Positions 33,044 through 44,395 are shown, counted from the first letter of the stretch. The stretch is 64,000 nucleotides of DNA from Doryteuthis pealeii (GCA_023376005.1 CM042157.1:53242327-53306326), one strand, 5' to 3'. The notes: generated from the sequence alone by a model not told the origin. Numbers and translations are program-made.

Positions 33044-33242
33044 ATGAGTGCCCCTGTAAGCCAGCAGGCCAATGCCCCCCTTGCTCCTGCTGCTGTTGCT
33101 GCTGCCGCAGTTTCCTCGGCTGCTGTAGTGAAGAAATTCACACCTGCTGATGGGAGTGATGCCACCAAGGCGGTACCCCTTACCCCTTCAATTGCCACAT
33201 CTCAGACTTTCCCTGGAGGAATAAGTCTTACAATTTCCAATG
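33044..33242 (+). CDS. first coding exon of an unidentified host gene (partial)
   Basis: ATG at 33044 with A at -3 opens 66 codons plus one base, ending at a consensus donor ATG/GTGAGT (intron from 33243, phase 1). The peptide starts MSAPVSQQANAPLAPAAVAA, runs through an Ala-rich segment (about residues 11-29), a short VVKKFTPADG stretch, and a Ser/Thr/Pro-rich part ending FPGGISLTISN. There is no signal peptide, membrane segment or known domain; it looks like the disordered N-terminus of a nuclear or regulatory protein. GC content (~53%) and codon quality stand out sharply from the ~28% GC surroundings, which is the best evidence that it is real. The next exon was not found in the remaining sequence with confidence. 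Family unknown to me. Confidence 0.8.
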
Positions 33243-33775
33243 GTGAGTTTTTTTAGATATATTTTTTCTCCTCATTTATTTCATAATGGAATTATATTTA
33301 CAGAAGTTAGTTGTCAATTTTGATGAACATTTACAAAAACTGGATTTAATATTGAAAATTTGAGTTCAATCAAACTGATAGTCATCTGCGGTTGCCTGTT
33401 TAGTTTTTATTAAAACTTTGTCCAAAGTTTTATGTGACTCTTAAAGGTGTATTAATAATTTATTACAGCTAACAGACACTGGAATATTTAAAAGAAATGA
33501 TAATATAAAAGAAGTTTGCATCTAAATATTAAATTGTTTTGAAAATAAGGATCAATTTTACATTTACATGTGTAATAAAAATCAGTCATTGTTTTCTTCA
33601 TCTAATATTAACTTGACATTTTAACCTAAATATAATGTTCAGGTCATTTTTATTTTAAGTACTTTGCTAATACTCTGCAGTATATTCTAACAAATTTATT
33701 GACAGTTTTGTATAAAATTATGCAAATTCCATTCCATTATCAGATATATTAGGTTTATTATATGATCAAACAGAT
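33243..33775. other. 5' part of the intron after the coding exon
   Basis: AT-rich intronic sequence beginning GTGAGTTTTT. No repeat partner or exon is seen. Confidence 0.65.
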
Positions 33776-34400
33776 GTGGGGTTCTTCCTTTCTGTAATTT
33801 TTTGTTTTGTTTATTTTTCCTTGCATTTTCTTTGTCTTTATTTTTTATTTACATTTCTTTTTTTTTTCTTCTTTCCTTTCTCCCTCTTTTTTTCTTCTCT
33901 TTTTCCCTTTTCTTACCTTTTTCTCTATTTTTATCCTTTTCTTTACATTGTTTTTTTCTTTACTATCCTTTTTCCTTTCTCTCTTTTCTACCTTTTCCTT
34001 TTTCTTTGCTTTTTTCTTTTTTCCCCCCTTTTTCTTTCCTTTTCTTTTTCTTTCTCCCCCCTTTTCCTTTTCTTTCTCCCTCCTTTTCCTTTTCTTTCTC
34101 CCCCCTTTTCCTTTTCTTTTTCTTTCTTGCCTTTTTTCTTTATTTTTTTCCTTACATTTTTCCTTTTTTTTCTGCCTCTTTCTTTTTCTCTTTCTTTCTC
34201 TGTTTACCGTTCTTCTTTCTTACCTTTTCTTTTTTTCTTTACATTTTCTTTATTTTCTTTTTTCTTTTCTCTCATTTTTTCTAATCCTTTCTTTTTCTTA
34301 CCACTATTTTCTTTTTCTTTACATTCCTTTCTTTTCTCTTTTTATTTTACCCTTGTCCTTCTTTTCTCTTCTCCTTTTTTCTTGTCATGTTTCTTTAAGA
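33776..34400. repeat. ~600-bp polypyrimidine tract (intronic)
   Basis: The plus strand is almost wholly T and C (TTTTCTTTCTCCCCCCTTTT-type units) from ~33845 to ~34390. Sub-blocks CCTTTTCCTTTTCTTTCTCC recur every ~25-30 bases around 34020-34120. The three long Phe/Leu/Ser/Pro ORFs (up to 249 codons) are translations of this tract and are not genes. Such mirror-like homopyrimidine stretches can form intramolecular triplex DNA. Confidence 0.9.
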
Positions 34401-35370
34401 AAAACACTTGAGAGTTCCAAGCAACTTCTTCTAAGTCTACTTTTATTCATTAATTCATATTTTATTTATTCATCTATTTATTTTAAAGCTCCAGAAACTA
34501 TTTTTGACAAAGGATGTATTTCTGATATTAAAAAACATCATCTGGTATATAAATAGTATTTTCTCTCTGCTTGTGTCTGTAGTGTGTTTGGAATGGTATG
34601 ATGGTTATCAATTAGAAAATGTTAGAGTTGTAATTCTGGTTAAGGGTATTAATACATTAATGTCCCAAATGAAAAAGGGATGAATAACATTCATGCTGAT
34701 ACTGATAGGGCAATTCATAGTCAGGTCAGGGCTGGCTACAACCTGCTGAATGAAATGGAAATGAACCATGAAGGACAAGATGTCAAATGTTGACTGTTCA
34801 AGTCCAGTATGACACCCTGTTGACCCCACTCAATTCTAAGATGACACAGCCAACTAATAAATCAAACTATTAAAACACTTGGGATATTCTTAGAAGCTGG
34901 AAATACTGAAATTGACTTAACAAGTAAAGATAAAGTTCTTTTTGGTCTAAGTAGGATTTTTCATTAATAATTTAATTAAAATTTTATTCATTAAAAATCT
35001 GTTAGCATGGATAAGAATTAAAATATCAGGCATTGTATTTTAAATTTACTTTTTCATTATTTTTCTTGTATTTTTAAAATTCATATTTTTATTCTTCTTA
35101 TTAAACAATTTTATATATAGTATTGGCCATTAAAAAATACTGCTCTGATAATTCTTTTTATAAAAAGTTAATAATTTTCTTCCAAGCCAAAGATATTAGG
35201 ATTTTATGATTTCCAATGGAATATTATACAGTCAAAACATATTAGATCTTATTTATTACTAAATCCTACAACAGGGAAGCTATAACCAAAAAAAAAATTG
35301 AATGCTGTAGAGTTTGGTAATGAATAATGCCTAATAATAGCAATAACAACTTGTTTCGTAAAATTGTTAG
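34401..35370. other. no exon recognised (intron continuation or intergenic)
   Basis: At 34488 'TTTTAAAG/CTCCAGAAACT' resembles a splice acceptor, but the following frame ends in 20 codons with no quality support. The 73-codon minus ORF at 34608-34829 overlaps a somewhat GC-richer patch (34690-34850) without recognised motif. Confidence 0.45.
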
Positions 35371-35374
35371 ACAT

Positions 35375-36740
35375 AAACAATTTTTCACCTTAATTGGTTC
35401 AAATCGCAATTACTCTGGTATTTCTGATCTAATCTTAAAAATATTTATTTAGTTGGAAAGAAAAGAAAATAATCTTTCTAAATATATAATTTTTATGTGT
35501 TTTTATCCATTGAATAAATTTTTACAGCAAGTTAAAATGATATTTTGCTAAAAAAAAAAAAAAACGAAAACATAGAATATGACATTTTTTTTAGACTAAT
35601 TTTTACACTCTACATTGTTTTTTCAAAATCCTAGTAGCTAATCTTTATCAATATTCTTGAAATTTTACACTCAATTAGAAGACACCTGGAAGTACAAACT
35701 GGACCTTTTTCTTGTTTCTAGGCCCTGTGGAAGTGAAAATACAATAGAGCAAATTTGAAGGTGATTTCTTCAAAAAGATATAAGAGAAGCAAAAAAAAAA
35801 AAAAAAAAAGCACTATACCAGTAATAGAAGACAGACTCAAAATTATTTCCTTATATAATGTGTGAAAAAAAAAACAAACAATTGTATACAGTCAGGGATT
35901 TTGCTCAAAGTTTTAATTTTGAAAAGAAAACTGTCAAATTTACTCAGTTTTCAAATGTAAACAATCTCTCGTAATTCTGTCTTTATCGGTTTGAAAAAAT
36001 AATTACTTGCGTATTTCGGGTCCAATTTTAAAAATATTTATATGGTTGGAAAGAAAATGAAATAATCTTTCTAAATATGTAATTTTTATGTGTTTATATC
36101 TATTGAACTATTTTTTACAGTGAGTTAAAATGGTATTTTGTCTTAAAAGGGGTGAAAATGTGTTACACAAAATTTTTTCCACACTTGATTTTCTGTGTTA
36201 TTTTTTTTGTAAAATCAAAGTGGTTAATCTTTATCAATATTCTTGAAATTTTACACTTAAATAGGAGACTTTTTAACTATAAGCAGAAACTTGTATTTTT
36301 CTTTTCCGACCTTTGGGAGTGAAACCACAATAGACCAAAGTTAAAAACAATTTCTTCAAAAAATATAAGATATGCAAAAAAAGCACTATATCCCTAATAG
36401 GAGACATCCTTAGGATTATTTTCCTATATAATGTGTGAAATAAAAACTATTGTATATGTCAGGGATTTGCTTTGAAACTTTGAATTTTGAGAAAAAAAAA
36501 CAAAAAACAAACTCAAATTTACTTGTCTACATTACTTGTTTACGTAAACAATAGGCGCCGATTTTTCAGACCTTGCTAGTTTATATAGTAATTCATCACT
36601 TATTTCTGGTCCAATTTTTAAAATATTTATATGGTTGGAAAGAGAATAAAATAATATTTTTAAATATGTAACTTTTATGTGTTTTTAACCATTTAATTTT
36701 TTTTTTACACCGAGTTAATACGGTATTATTTTTAAACAAA
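35375..36740 (-). repeat. array of ~600-bp tandem units, inverted copy
   Basis: Landmarks TATCCATTGAATAAATTTTT (35505), ATATCTATTGAACTATTTTT (36097) and 'TTAACCATTTAATTTTTTTT' (36685) are ~590 bases apart. Each is preceded by 'ATATTTATATGGTTGGAAAG' and followed by TCAATATTCTTGAAATTTTA in the next unit. This is the reverse complement of 2331-3730, with three units at each site. Confidence 0.85.
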
Positions 36741-36851
36741 GCTATACATGCTACATGCAGGCAGGCTTTGTTAAATAAAATTATATAGTTATTCTATTTC
36801 TTGTATGTAATACAACATAGCAGGTATTTAAAAAGGTATTTTTAAGTCCAA

Positions 36852-37310
36852 AGTCGTGTTATATAAATTAATACTATATGTGTATATATGCAGTATTAAA
36901 ATGAAAATGTTGAATAATCTAGTGGTAAAGTTTTAAAAATACAAAAAACCTGGATATCCCTACTTCTTATTCCCCAAATAATAGGTTCCAACATGGAGAT
37001 GCATAAAATTTAAGTGCATAATCAGAAAGAACATACAATTTTACATAAGAATACAAAGTTTTATCAAAATTGTTCCAAAAATAAAGAAATGGTGAAGAAA
37101 TTACAAAATTTCTTGTTTTGAATTGGTCTGTGATTTGACATTTTTTTAACAAAACCATGTCCCATTTTCGGGGCTTTAAATTCTCATAACTTTTGAACCA
37201 CTGGGGATATTTGCATTATTCAAACAGTTCTGGACTTCATTTACAAAGCTCTACATATTAAATAACAATAACCTCAAATAAAAAAAATCAACTGGGAATG
37301 CTAAATATCC
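36852..37310 (-). repeat. interspersed element B, inverted copy
   Basis: Matches 945-1363 in reverse complement, including GTGCATAATCAGAAAGAACA and AACTTTTGAACCACTGGGGA. It lies 112 bases from the ~600-bp array, on the side expected if both belong to one element. Confidence 0.8.
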
Positions 37311-37418
37311 GTTTTGATTCTTCTGTTTCACTCAAAACACTTAAATCCTTGTATCTTTTGGTTTAGAAGAAAATTGATATTTTATTAAAAAAATGTTAAG
37401 GGTGTAGTTTTATGAGTG

Positions 37419-37422
<4 letters not shown>

Positions 37423-37481
<59 letters not shown>
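37423..37481. repeat. (GT)n microsatellite
   Basis: An uninterrupted GT run of about 58 bases. Confidence 0.95.
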
Positions 37482-37483
<2 letters not shown>

Positions 37484-37929
37484 ACATTGAATAAAATGAA
37501 ATTTAGTGTATTTGAAATAGAAATCTGATTTTAGATAATGAAAAAAAAAAAAAAATATGTGAAAGTCATCTCTTTAATTTTTCTTTTAGAAAATGCTTGT
37601 TCACTAAATTCTGTGTCAAATTTGTCCCACTTGTAAAATCCTTTTAGCATGATATTTCTCAGTGTTAATAATAAGACTAAGACATAGTTTTGTTTTCAGT
37701 TCCAAACATTTGAATGTGTGAAAATATTTTCCTACTTTATTCACATAATGTTTCAAGTTTTTCTTTATTTACATTTCAAATTGTTAATCATTTTGGGCAA
37801 TGAGAAGAAGAGAGAAATATCATCTTTGCTGCCATCAAACGTTGGAGAGATAATACAATTGTGAATTGTGATAACACATCTGTCTTATAAGAGTTATTAC
37901 ACTTTCAGATTAATATTCTTAGGAAAGGT

Positions 37930-38045
37930 ATGAACCCCTTTATCCCCCCCCCCAACTATGAGTTAAATAGTACCACTACTGTTCTTCCAAAAGGATGGCT
38001 TTCGCATTAGATAACCTATGTTGATATGCCATTAAACATCTTCAT
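37930..38045 (+). mobile_element. SINE family 4 3' part with shared tail
   Basis: GGTATGAACCCCTTTATCCC, ACTATGAGTTAAATAGTACC and TGTTGATATGCCATTAAACA. The same order occurs at 39905-40020 and, partly, at 40930-41030, ending in ATAAACCAAACC-type tails. The terminus GTTGATATGCC is shared with the LINE at 14567. Confidence 0.65.
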
Positions 38046-38515
38046 TAGGTTGTGCTGACAGCATGGATATCCATGACTGTCTCACCAACCATCCCCATTG
38101 GACATCGTCTCTGGGAGGTCCTTTGTGCTGCATCCAGAATCTGCACAGAGCTGATTGATGTAGGTTTTTGCTGGTCAACCTACACTTGTGTGTCAATGTG
38201 TAGGTATCCACAAGAGAGCATCACTTATGATTTTGTTCTTGCTTATCCAGCAGTGTCCAACATGTCTTGCTAGTCTTACTTTGATGGCTTGTATGATAGG
38301 AGGCAAGTTAGCTGCTTTCTTGTGGGTTGCTGCTTCCAAGATTTGTTCAAGACAGCACTCAGCATCCTTGTGTAGTTCACATATAGCTTTTTTTTTCTAA
38401 GTGTTTCATTAGATTCCAAGTGGTGCAGTCATACAGTAGCACTGACATGATTATAGCTTGGAAGAATTTTTGCTTTATCTTATCAGAGAGATCAGATTTC
38501 CATATCATCGATAAT
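38045..38515 (-). pseudogene. LINE ORF2 3' fragment (minus strand)
   Basis: Translating the minus strand gives recognisable boxes of a metazoan LINE polyprotein C-terminus: IWKSDLSDKIK, YDCTTWNLMKH, LEKK, MLSAVLNKSWKQ and RQDMLDT-like, with breaks. It is homologous to 38935-39425 in opposite orientation. The plus-strand ORFs 38052-38273 and 38188-38400 are antisense shadows. The reverse-transcriptase catalytic core is missing. Confidence 0.8.
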
Positions 38516-38934
38516 AATAATATATACCTTTCCTATGCATAGTACATTAGCATCACTTTCTGTAGATGAGATATTACTACTCAGGTATGTTGACGGGTCT
38601 ACTAATTTCAGAGGCTATGATGGAGGCAGTGATGGAGGCATGCCATCAAACTAAGAAACCAAACCAATCATACCAGCCTACAAAAAGATAAAACACAAAT
38701 AAAAGGGTCTTGTCACAACTTAAAAAATTCATGATATATTTTCTTTTCTTCCTAATTGTTAATTTTATATCCAAGAAATTCACTTGTATAAATTTCAAGT
38801 AAATGATGATGCCATCTCCTCATTAAATTGCCTCTGAAATTAGTAAACCAGTTCACATATCTCTGTAGGAATATCCCATTTACTTGAAAGTGATGTCAAC
38901 ATATTCATAAGTAAAGCATGAACTACTATTCATG

Positions 38935-39425
38935 GGTTAACAACCATATGGAAATCTGATTTCTCTGATAAGGTAAAAAGGGAATTCTTCCAAGCTGTAA
39001 CAATGTCAGTGCTACTGTATGATTGCACCACTTAGAATCTAATGAAATGCCTGGAGAAAAAGCTAGATAGGAACTACACAAAGATGCTGCATGTTGTTTT
39101 GAACAAATCCTGGAAGCAGGACCCACAAAACAACAGCTGTACTGCCATTTACCTCCCATCTCACAAACGATCCTAGTAAGACTAGCAAGACATGCTGGAC
39201 ATTGTTGGAGAAGTAATAATGAACTCATTAGCAACATTCTCCTATGGACTCCAACTCATGGGTACACAAGTGTTGGCCCACCAGCAACACCTTACATTCA
39301 CCAGTTCCGTGTAGATACTGGATGCCCTTACCAAGATCAATGGCTAATAGAGACGGGTGGTGAGTGAGAGATAGTCAAGGGAATCATTGCTATTGACATG
39401 CCTTGATGATGATGATGATGATATA
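38935..39425 (+). pseudogene. LINE ORF2 3' fragment with (GAT)n tail
   Basis: The plus strand reads, with stops and shifts, IWKSDFSDKVKREFFQAV, then SVLLYDCTT, LEKKLDRNYTKMLHVVLNKS and QDMLDI, then a non-coding end and a (GAT)5 tail at 39403-39421. Short microsatellite tails are typical of RTE-like LINEs. Together with 38045-38515 it forms a tail-out inverted pair. The 103-codon minus ORF (38926-39237) is its antisense. Confidence 0.8.
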
Positions 39426-39900
39426 AACATTTTGAAAATGTTCAAATATTTTCTTTTCTCTTTCCCTACTTTACATCAACACAATGTATAATGCAACTTG
39501 TTTCTGTAGAAATTATACTTGTCACTTCATCTCTTACTTTTTTATTTGGATTCATTCTTTTAATCTCAACCAGCACATCCTAATTGTATATCATCCATAT
39601 CAGGTTTAAATCAAGCCAAATGTTACTGGATGGAGGACTTTGAACTTTTATTTTTACTTATGAAAATGTTTAACAGTATATTAAAAATGATAACTTTTTG
39701 ACTTGATTGTTAAAACTTTGCGTTGTCGACCAACTAGTGTAAAACCTTTACACTTGATAGGGAATTTATAACACTTAAAACTTGTAACCAGACTAGGAAA
39801 AGTAAAACGGCTACAACTCTTGTGTGTGTGTGTGTGTGTGGGGGCTGTGGTGTAAACGAGTTCGAAATCCAATCACGTTAATACGTTCACTTTTGGACTA
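39426..39900. other. no gene recognised; short (GT)n at 39822-39841
   Basis: AT-rich sequence with a 20-base GT run. The minus ORF 39681-39872 includes the run and is not supported. Confidence 0.5.
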
Positions 39901-39904
39901 ATGC

Positions 39905-40020
39905 ACTTTGAAAAGTATGAATCCCCTTATATCACCCACCTATGGGTTAAATAGTACCACTTTTGGTCTTATACAAGGATTGATTTGGCATTAAATAACC
40001 ATTAAACAAATAAACCAAAC
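39905..40020 (+). mobile_element. SINE family 4 3' part with shared tail
   Basis: AAGTATGAATCCCCTTATAT, CCTATGGGTTAAATAGTACC, GGCATTAAATAACC and tail 'AACAAATAAACCAAACC'. It is parallel to 37930-38045. Confidence 0.65.
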
Positions 40021-40254
40021 CAACTCTTGTAAGGAGAGGGGGAGTAATGGTCAATTTAGATATCTGCAGTATATAAATATCAATTATATATATTAGAATA
40101 TTTATTTGTTAAAAAATTGACTTTTGTGTATATATTTTCTATGTGTGTTTTTATTGTGAATTGTTTCCCCATTATGTTAGCATGTTTTATTATAAACAAT
40201 ATAGTACAATGTACATGATTGTATTTTACTGAATTTATTTAAATACATTAATTA

Positions 40255-40390
40255 ACCTCTCAAGAATCCTCCTAAAAAATAAGTATAGCTTAGGTTTGGC
40301 ACAAGGCTTCATATATGAGGTACCTAATAAGGATTGAACTCACCACTCAGAAGTAGTTAGATTGTGCAACAATCAATTTCTAGTTTTTAT
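40255..40390 (-). mobile_element. tRNA-derived SINE family 1 (minus strand)
   Basis: AAGTATAGCTTAGGTTTGGC, GGATTGAACTCACCACTCAG and 'GTAGTTAGATTGTGCAAC' match 50895-51015 closely. The pol III head at the right is truncated here. Confidence 0.65.
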
Positions 40391-40929
40391 GCTTTTTTTA
40401 TTTGCCTCCTTGTCTTCTTGGTATTTGTGCTTCAGTTAGTTTTTTAATTTTTTAATCTCATTCTTTTAAAATCCATCCTTTTCAATAAAGTATTTATTCC
40501 CCCCCCCCCGGCTAGATTTACACAATGTCTTTTTTAAACTGGAGAGCCACGCAGAGACCAAAGCCTATGCTTTTCAATTTAGTATTGTGTGATGCGCCTC
40601 CTCGTAGTTAAAATAAATATCAAAGGTCAGTGTTAGAACCTTGGCAAAAAGTTAGGATTTTGAATCTTCTAGTTTCCTTCCCGCTTTGCTTTGTCTTGTA
40701 CTTACAGGGTCGTAAGATATAACAAAAATTAAAGCCAATTAAAGACTTTAATGCTACGGATGAAAATTAAAAAAATCTTTTTGTATATGAATAATTGAAT
40801 AAAGTAATACTACTAAAACTATGAACATCTGACTAAAACTAAATAAACTAGTCATCTTAGAATTTCATTCAAAATACAGTTTTGTTTTCACATGGACGTC
40901 ATAACTCCTGGCTCGCAAAGTAATTTTTG

Positions 40930-41030
40930 CATTTTACTTTTTAGCATAAGTTAAATAGTATCACTACTAAGGTTGGTTTGACATTAATTACCCAAAAAGG
41001 TTGGTATGCCAATAAACAAAGAAACCAAAC
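40930..41030 (+). repeat. SINE family 4 tail, degraded
   Basis: AGCATAAGTTAAATAGTATC, GGTTGGTTTGACATTAATTA and 'GGTTGGTATGCCAATAAACA' followed by AAACCAAACC. Diverged relative to 37930-38045. Confidence 0.55.
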
Positions 41031-41039
41031 CAAAAACAG

Positions 41040-41665
41040 TTTGCTTTAATAAGCAAATTCGTTTTTATTCCTCAAAGTAAGTGAAAATAATTTTTCGTTT
41101 ATGAAATGGGAGTCTGTTTAATAACCTACCCTGGGAAACTGATCCCCCATCGTAAATCTCAAAAAAGTGGGGGGTGTTGGGTAATTGATTTTTCATATTC
41201 TTTTTGAATAATCGTGCAATTTGTTATCTAATCGATAGAATCACAAAGACATTTTCTTAATTAAAAAAAAAAAATCACTAGAAGTGTTTTTTCTTTTTCT
41301 CGTATAGGGGTGAATACAGCCATAGTCCGCTCAATACTGTTGTTTGAATTTGAATTTTTAAACAAGTTTTTTTTTTTTTTTTAAAATATTTTGGTACTTT
41401 GATATGTATTTAATCTATTATTATTGTATTTTTTAATTTTCTTCAAATTACTGTCGAATAGACAATTATTTTCCGATTTAATAATAAAGTTCGTTAAAAA
41501 AAAAGTTTTACGAAGAGATGGTGTTTTACTGTTCAGTTTGTTAAAGTCATAATGCTGATGGTAGAGGTTATGGAGTACTTTTTACCATTACCCCCAACAT
41601 CAGGGAGGTCATTACCAAACTTAGAAAACATTTTTACTCCCGGGTAGTGGGGACATAATAACGAG
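41040..41665. other. no gene recognised
   Basis: AT-rich sequence with poly-A and poly-T runs. GATCCCCCATCGTAAATCTC at 41141 resembles motifs at 44190-44380, but no larger unit is evident. Confidence 0.45.
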
Positions 41666-41670
41666 ATTTA

Positions 41671-41737
41671 GAAACATGAAACCAAAGATGAGAGATTTAA
41701 TTCTAGATTAAATCTCTCATCTTTGGTTTCATGTTTC
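41671..41737. repeat. perfect 30-bp-stem hairpin
   Basis: The left arm 41671-41700 (GAAACATGAAACCAAAGATG...) is the exact reverse complement of the right arm 41708-41737 (...CATCTTTGGTTTCATGTTTC), with a 7-base loop TTCTAGA. A perfect 30-bp palindrome implies recent origin or a selected RNA/DNA structure. No copy elsewhere in the window. Confidence 0.9.
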
Positions 41738-41919
41738 AGGTAATTAATCCCGAACAAGAGACATTTTTGTCGGAAAGTTGGTGTGTTGTTTATTTATTTT
41801 GCCAATTTTAGCACATGTTCTTTTGAAGGGGGAGAAGAGAGGTGTCATTAGTTGGTACTAAAACATTATTTTGATACTTGTTTTCAACAGATTCTTTAAA
41901 CCTAGACAATGAAATTTAG

Positions 41920-42340
41920 GTATGATCAAAGATCGCAAAATCTTAAAATTTTCACAAAATTATTCAATAATGACCTAATTTTTTTAATGAATACCTTATT
42001 TTATTTATAAAAAAACACCCAAAAAACAAACTTATTAGATACTTGATCCGAAAATTTAAGTTATTTTCTTAAAACTCAAAAAGTAATTTTTGTAGTATGT
42101 TTTTGTTTTTCGTAGTTCTAAAAACAATATTTTTCTTTAAATTGATACAAAAAAAGTATTTTCTCTGATTCAATTGGCCTATTCACTTCAAAATTTAATA
42201 GTGTATTTGAAAGGTCTGGACTTCATGTTGGACTTCATATTTTAATCACAGATGAAGCTTTATTTAATCTATTTAAAAATACGCAATTTTGCGCAACATA
42301 TTTTCGGAGATTTTTATATATTTAAGATTCTTTAATTTTC
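41920..42340 (+). mobile_element. element family T2, internal fragment
   Basis: GATCCGAAAATTTAAGTTAT, ATTCACTTCAAAATTTAATA and ACGCAATTTTGCGCAACATA correspond in order to 30255-30510. Ends not preserved. Confidence 0.65.
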
Positions 42341-42542
42341 AATCCTTAATTTTTTTCCAATGCTCTATGCACGAAATGAAGAGCAATATCAGTATTTTCC
42401 ATGTCTAAAATAAGATAATAATAAAACAAGATAAAAACTCATGGCTCAGAGTTTCACGTTGTTGATCCTTAGGTGAGCTAGTATTCAACGTCTAACCCTA
42501 GTTTAAATGCTCTGACAGTTGATATAGGAAAATGTGATTTAA

Positions 42543-42561
42543 TCTCTCTCTCTCTCTCTTT

Positions 42562-42622
<61 letters not shown>
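42543..42622. repeat. (CT)n(TA)n compound microsatellite
   Basis: CT run (42543-42559) followed by ~63 bases of TA with one slip. The minus ORF 42539-42730 is an artefact of it. Confidence 0.95.
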
Positions 42623-42624
<2 letters not shown>

Positions 42625-43330
42625 TACCGGCGAAAATTGCCAAGGGAGGTAATTTTTTTTTTAATTTCTTAATTTTAAAACAATTACCAAAAATCAGGGA
42701 ATTGTCCGATTTTAATGAAATTTTCACCAAATTATTTTCCCACGACTTAATTTTATAAGGATTAGTTTATTTTATGGAAGAAACTTGAAAAAATACTTTT
42801 TTTTATAAATTCAGAATGTGGGGGGGGGGGTTGACCTTTGACCATTTGAAGAAAAAAAAAATCCCGGTCCCTAATTTTTACATTTCTTGAAAGATCATAT
42901 CCTGAAGAATATATAGAAAAATAAAAAAATAAAAATATAAATTCAATAACCTAAAAAAGTGATTTTAAAATTTAAAATTCATTTTCTTAAAACTCAAAAA
43001 ATAAATAATGTAGCAAGTTTTTTTTTTTTCGTAGTATTATAAAATATAGTTGTCTTTAAATTGATGTAAAAAAAAAAAAATTCTATCTTAAGTTAAACTG
43101 AGTTTTGGACTACCTTAAAAATTTCAAGGTCAATTTAATATGTCCAAACGCAGTACGGCCTAATTAGCAATTTTAACCAAAGATAGCCCAGAATTTTATC
43201 TTTGAAAAAATCTAAGTTAAAAAATGCGGAAACCCTGGGAGGATATTTTAAAAGAATTAAAACGATTTTTAAAAATCGTCAATTTAAAATATGGAAGCCT
43301 AAAAGATCAAAATTATCTCCCCTTCTGACC
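42623..43330 (+). mobile_element. element family T2, copy 2
   Basis: Begins AGGTACCGGCGAAAATTGCC directly after a TA microsatellite and contains AAAAATCAGGGAATTGTCCG and 'TAATGAAATTTTCACCAAATTATTTTCC'. It ends in GATTTTTAAAAATCGTCAAT ... AAATTATCTCCCCTTC. It is matched in reverse by 46450-47215 almost end to end. Both copies abut TA microsatellites. Non-coding. Confidence 0.75.
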
Positions 43331-43334
43331 ACGG

Positions 43335-44040
43335 TCTTTACAGTGTGATTTGTGAACGAATTCAACTCATTTCCCAAGTTATTATGATTCATTCATTAAA
43401 GGATCACTTTATTTCCAAAAGTACATTGTTCTTTTATTTATTTATTTATTTTTTTTTTTTTACATTCCTTTCAAAAATAGTAAACTTGAAATTAATACTA
43501 ATCTAATTAAAAGAAAAAAAAAATTATTGAACACTGAAATTAAACTGAATGTTCTTAAAAATATATTTTACACGAGTATTTTTATTGTAGATATTGTTAT
43601 ACTAACACTAAGTAGTAAACATTTTTGTAGTTATATTTAAAAAAAAAAAGCAACCACAAACAAATAACAGTTTTGTTAGACACGTGAAATTTTGGCAGTT
43701 TTCATGTAAATTTTAATTCGCATTAACAGGAATTATTGGCAAATGAATTCTCTTTTTGTTTATGAAATTATTCGCTATTGAAATTTTTTAATTAAAATAA
43801 GTTTATAGTAAAATTTACACACGATGATGGAATGTAAATTGTTTACAAGTCGCGTGTTTAAGTTTTTATGTTCCCTTCGCATGGCTGAATATTTTTAAGA
43901 GGTTTCTCCTTGCAAATGAAGACATTTATTGTTGGTTAAAATTTATATTTTTATGAAAAATTAAAATTAAAAGAACTTGTGAAAATTGTCAAGTGCTAAA
44001 AAGTGCTAAAAAAAATTTTGGTGGACCTGACATCTAAAAT
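43335..44040. other. no gene recognised
   Basis: AT-rich unique sequence with homopolymers; no repeat partner or motif was found. Confidence 0.5.
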
Positions 44041-44049
44041 TTTTGTTTT

Positions 44050-44395
44050 TAATTTTTTTTTCCTTTTCTTCGATGGATTATTATCGATTACACACCAATC
44101 TATCAGATTGTAAAAAAAAATATTCTAAAACGTTCTTTATTTTTCGAGTTTTTAGGGGTGCTCATTTCCCGGTAAAAGTTTATCATAAACCGATCCCCCA
44201 TATCGGAACCCCTGAAAAAAAAATTTTTTTCTTTGTAATTTCTTTTCTTTTTCTTCAATGGATTATTATCGTTTGCACACTAATCTATCAGATTGTAAAA
44301 AAAAAATTCTAAAAAGTTCTTTATTTTTCGAGTTTTCATTTCCCCGTATAAGTTTATAGTAAATTGATCCCCCATATCGGAACCGCTCTAACTTA
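44050..44395 (+). repeat. 186-bp tandem duplication
   Basis: 'ATGGATTATTATCG' (44073; 44259), CTATCAGATTGTAAAAAAAA and GATCCCCCATATCGGAACC recur in order ~186 bases apart. Two units are diverged by small indels. The 89-codon plus ORF across it (44043-44312) repeats the same peptide and has no known motif. Confidence 0.85.

Noticed and set aside
33776..34556. Three overlapping ORFs of 160-249 codons
   Set aside because: They are translations of a polypyrimidine tract (Phe/Leu/Ser/Pro only) in several frames at once, with no domain and no codon structure.
34488..34556. Second exon of the 33 kb gene after an AAAG/CTCCAG acceptor
   Set aside because: The frame ends in about 20 codons, has AT-rich composition unlike the real exon, and has no donor with support.
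38926..39237. 103-codon minus-strand ORF (and 38052-38400 plus ORFs)
   Set aside because: These are antisense to recognisable LINE ORF2 boxes on the other strand.
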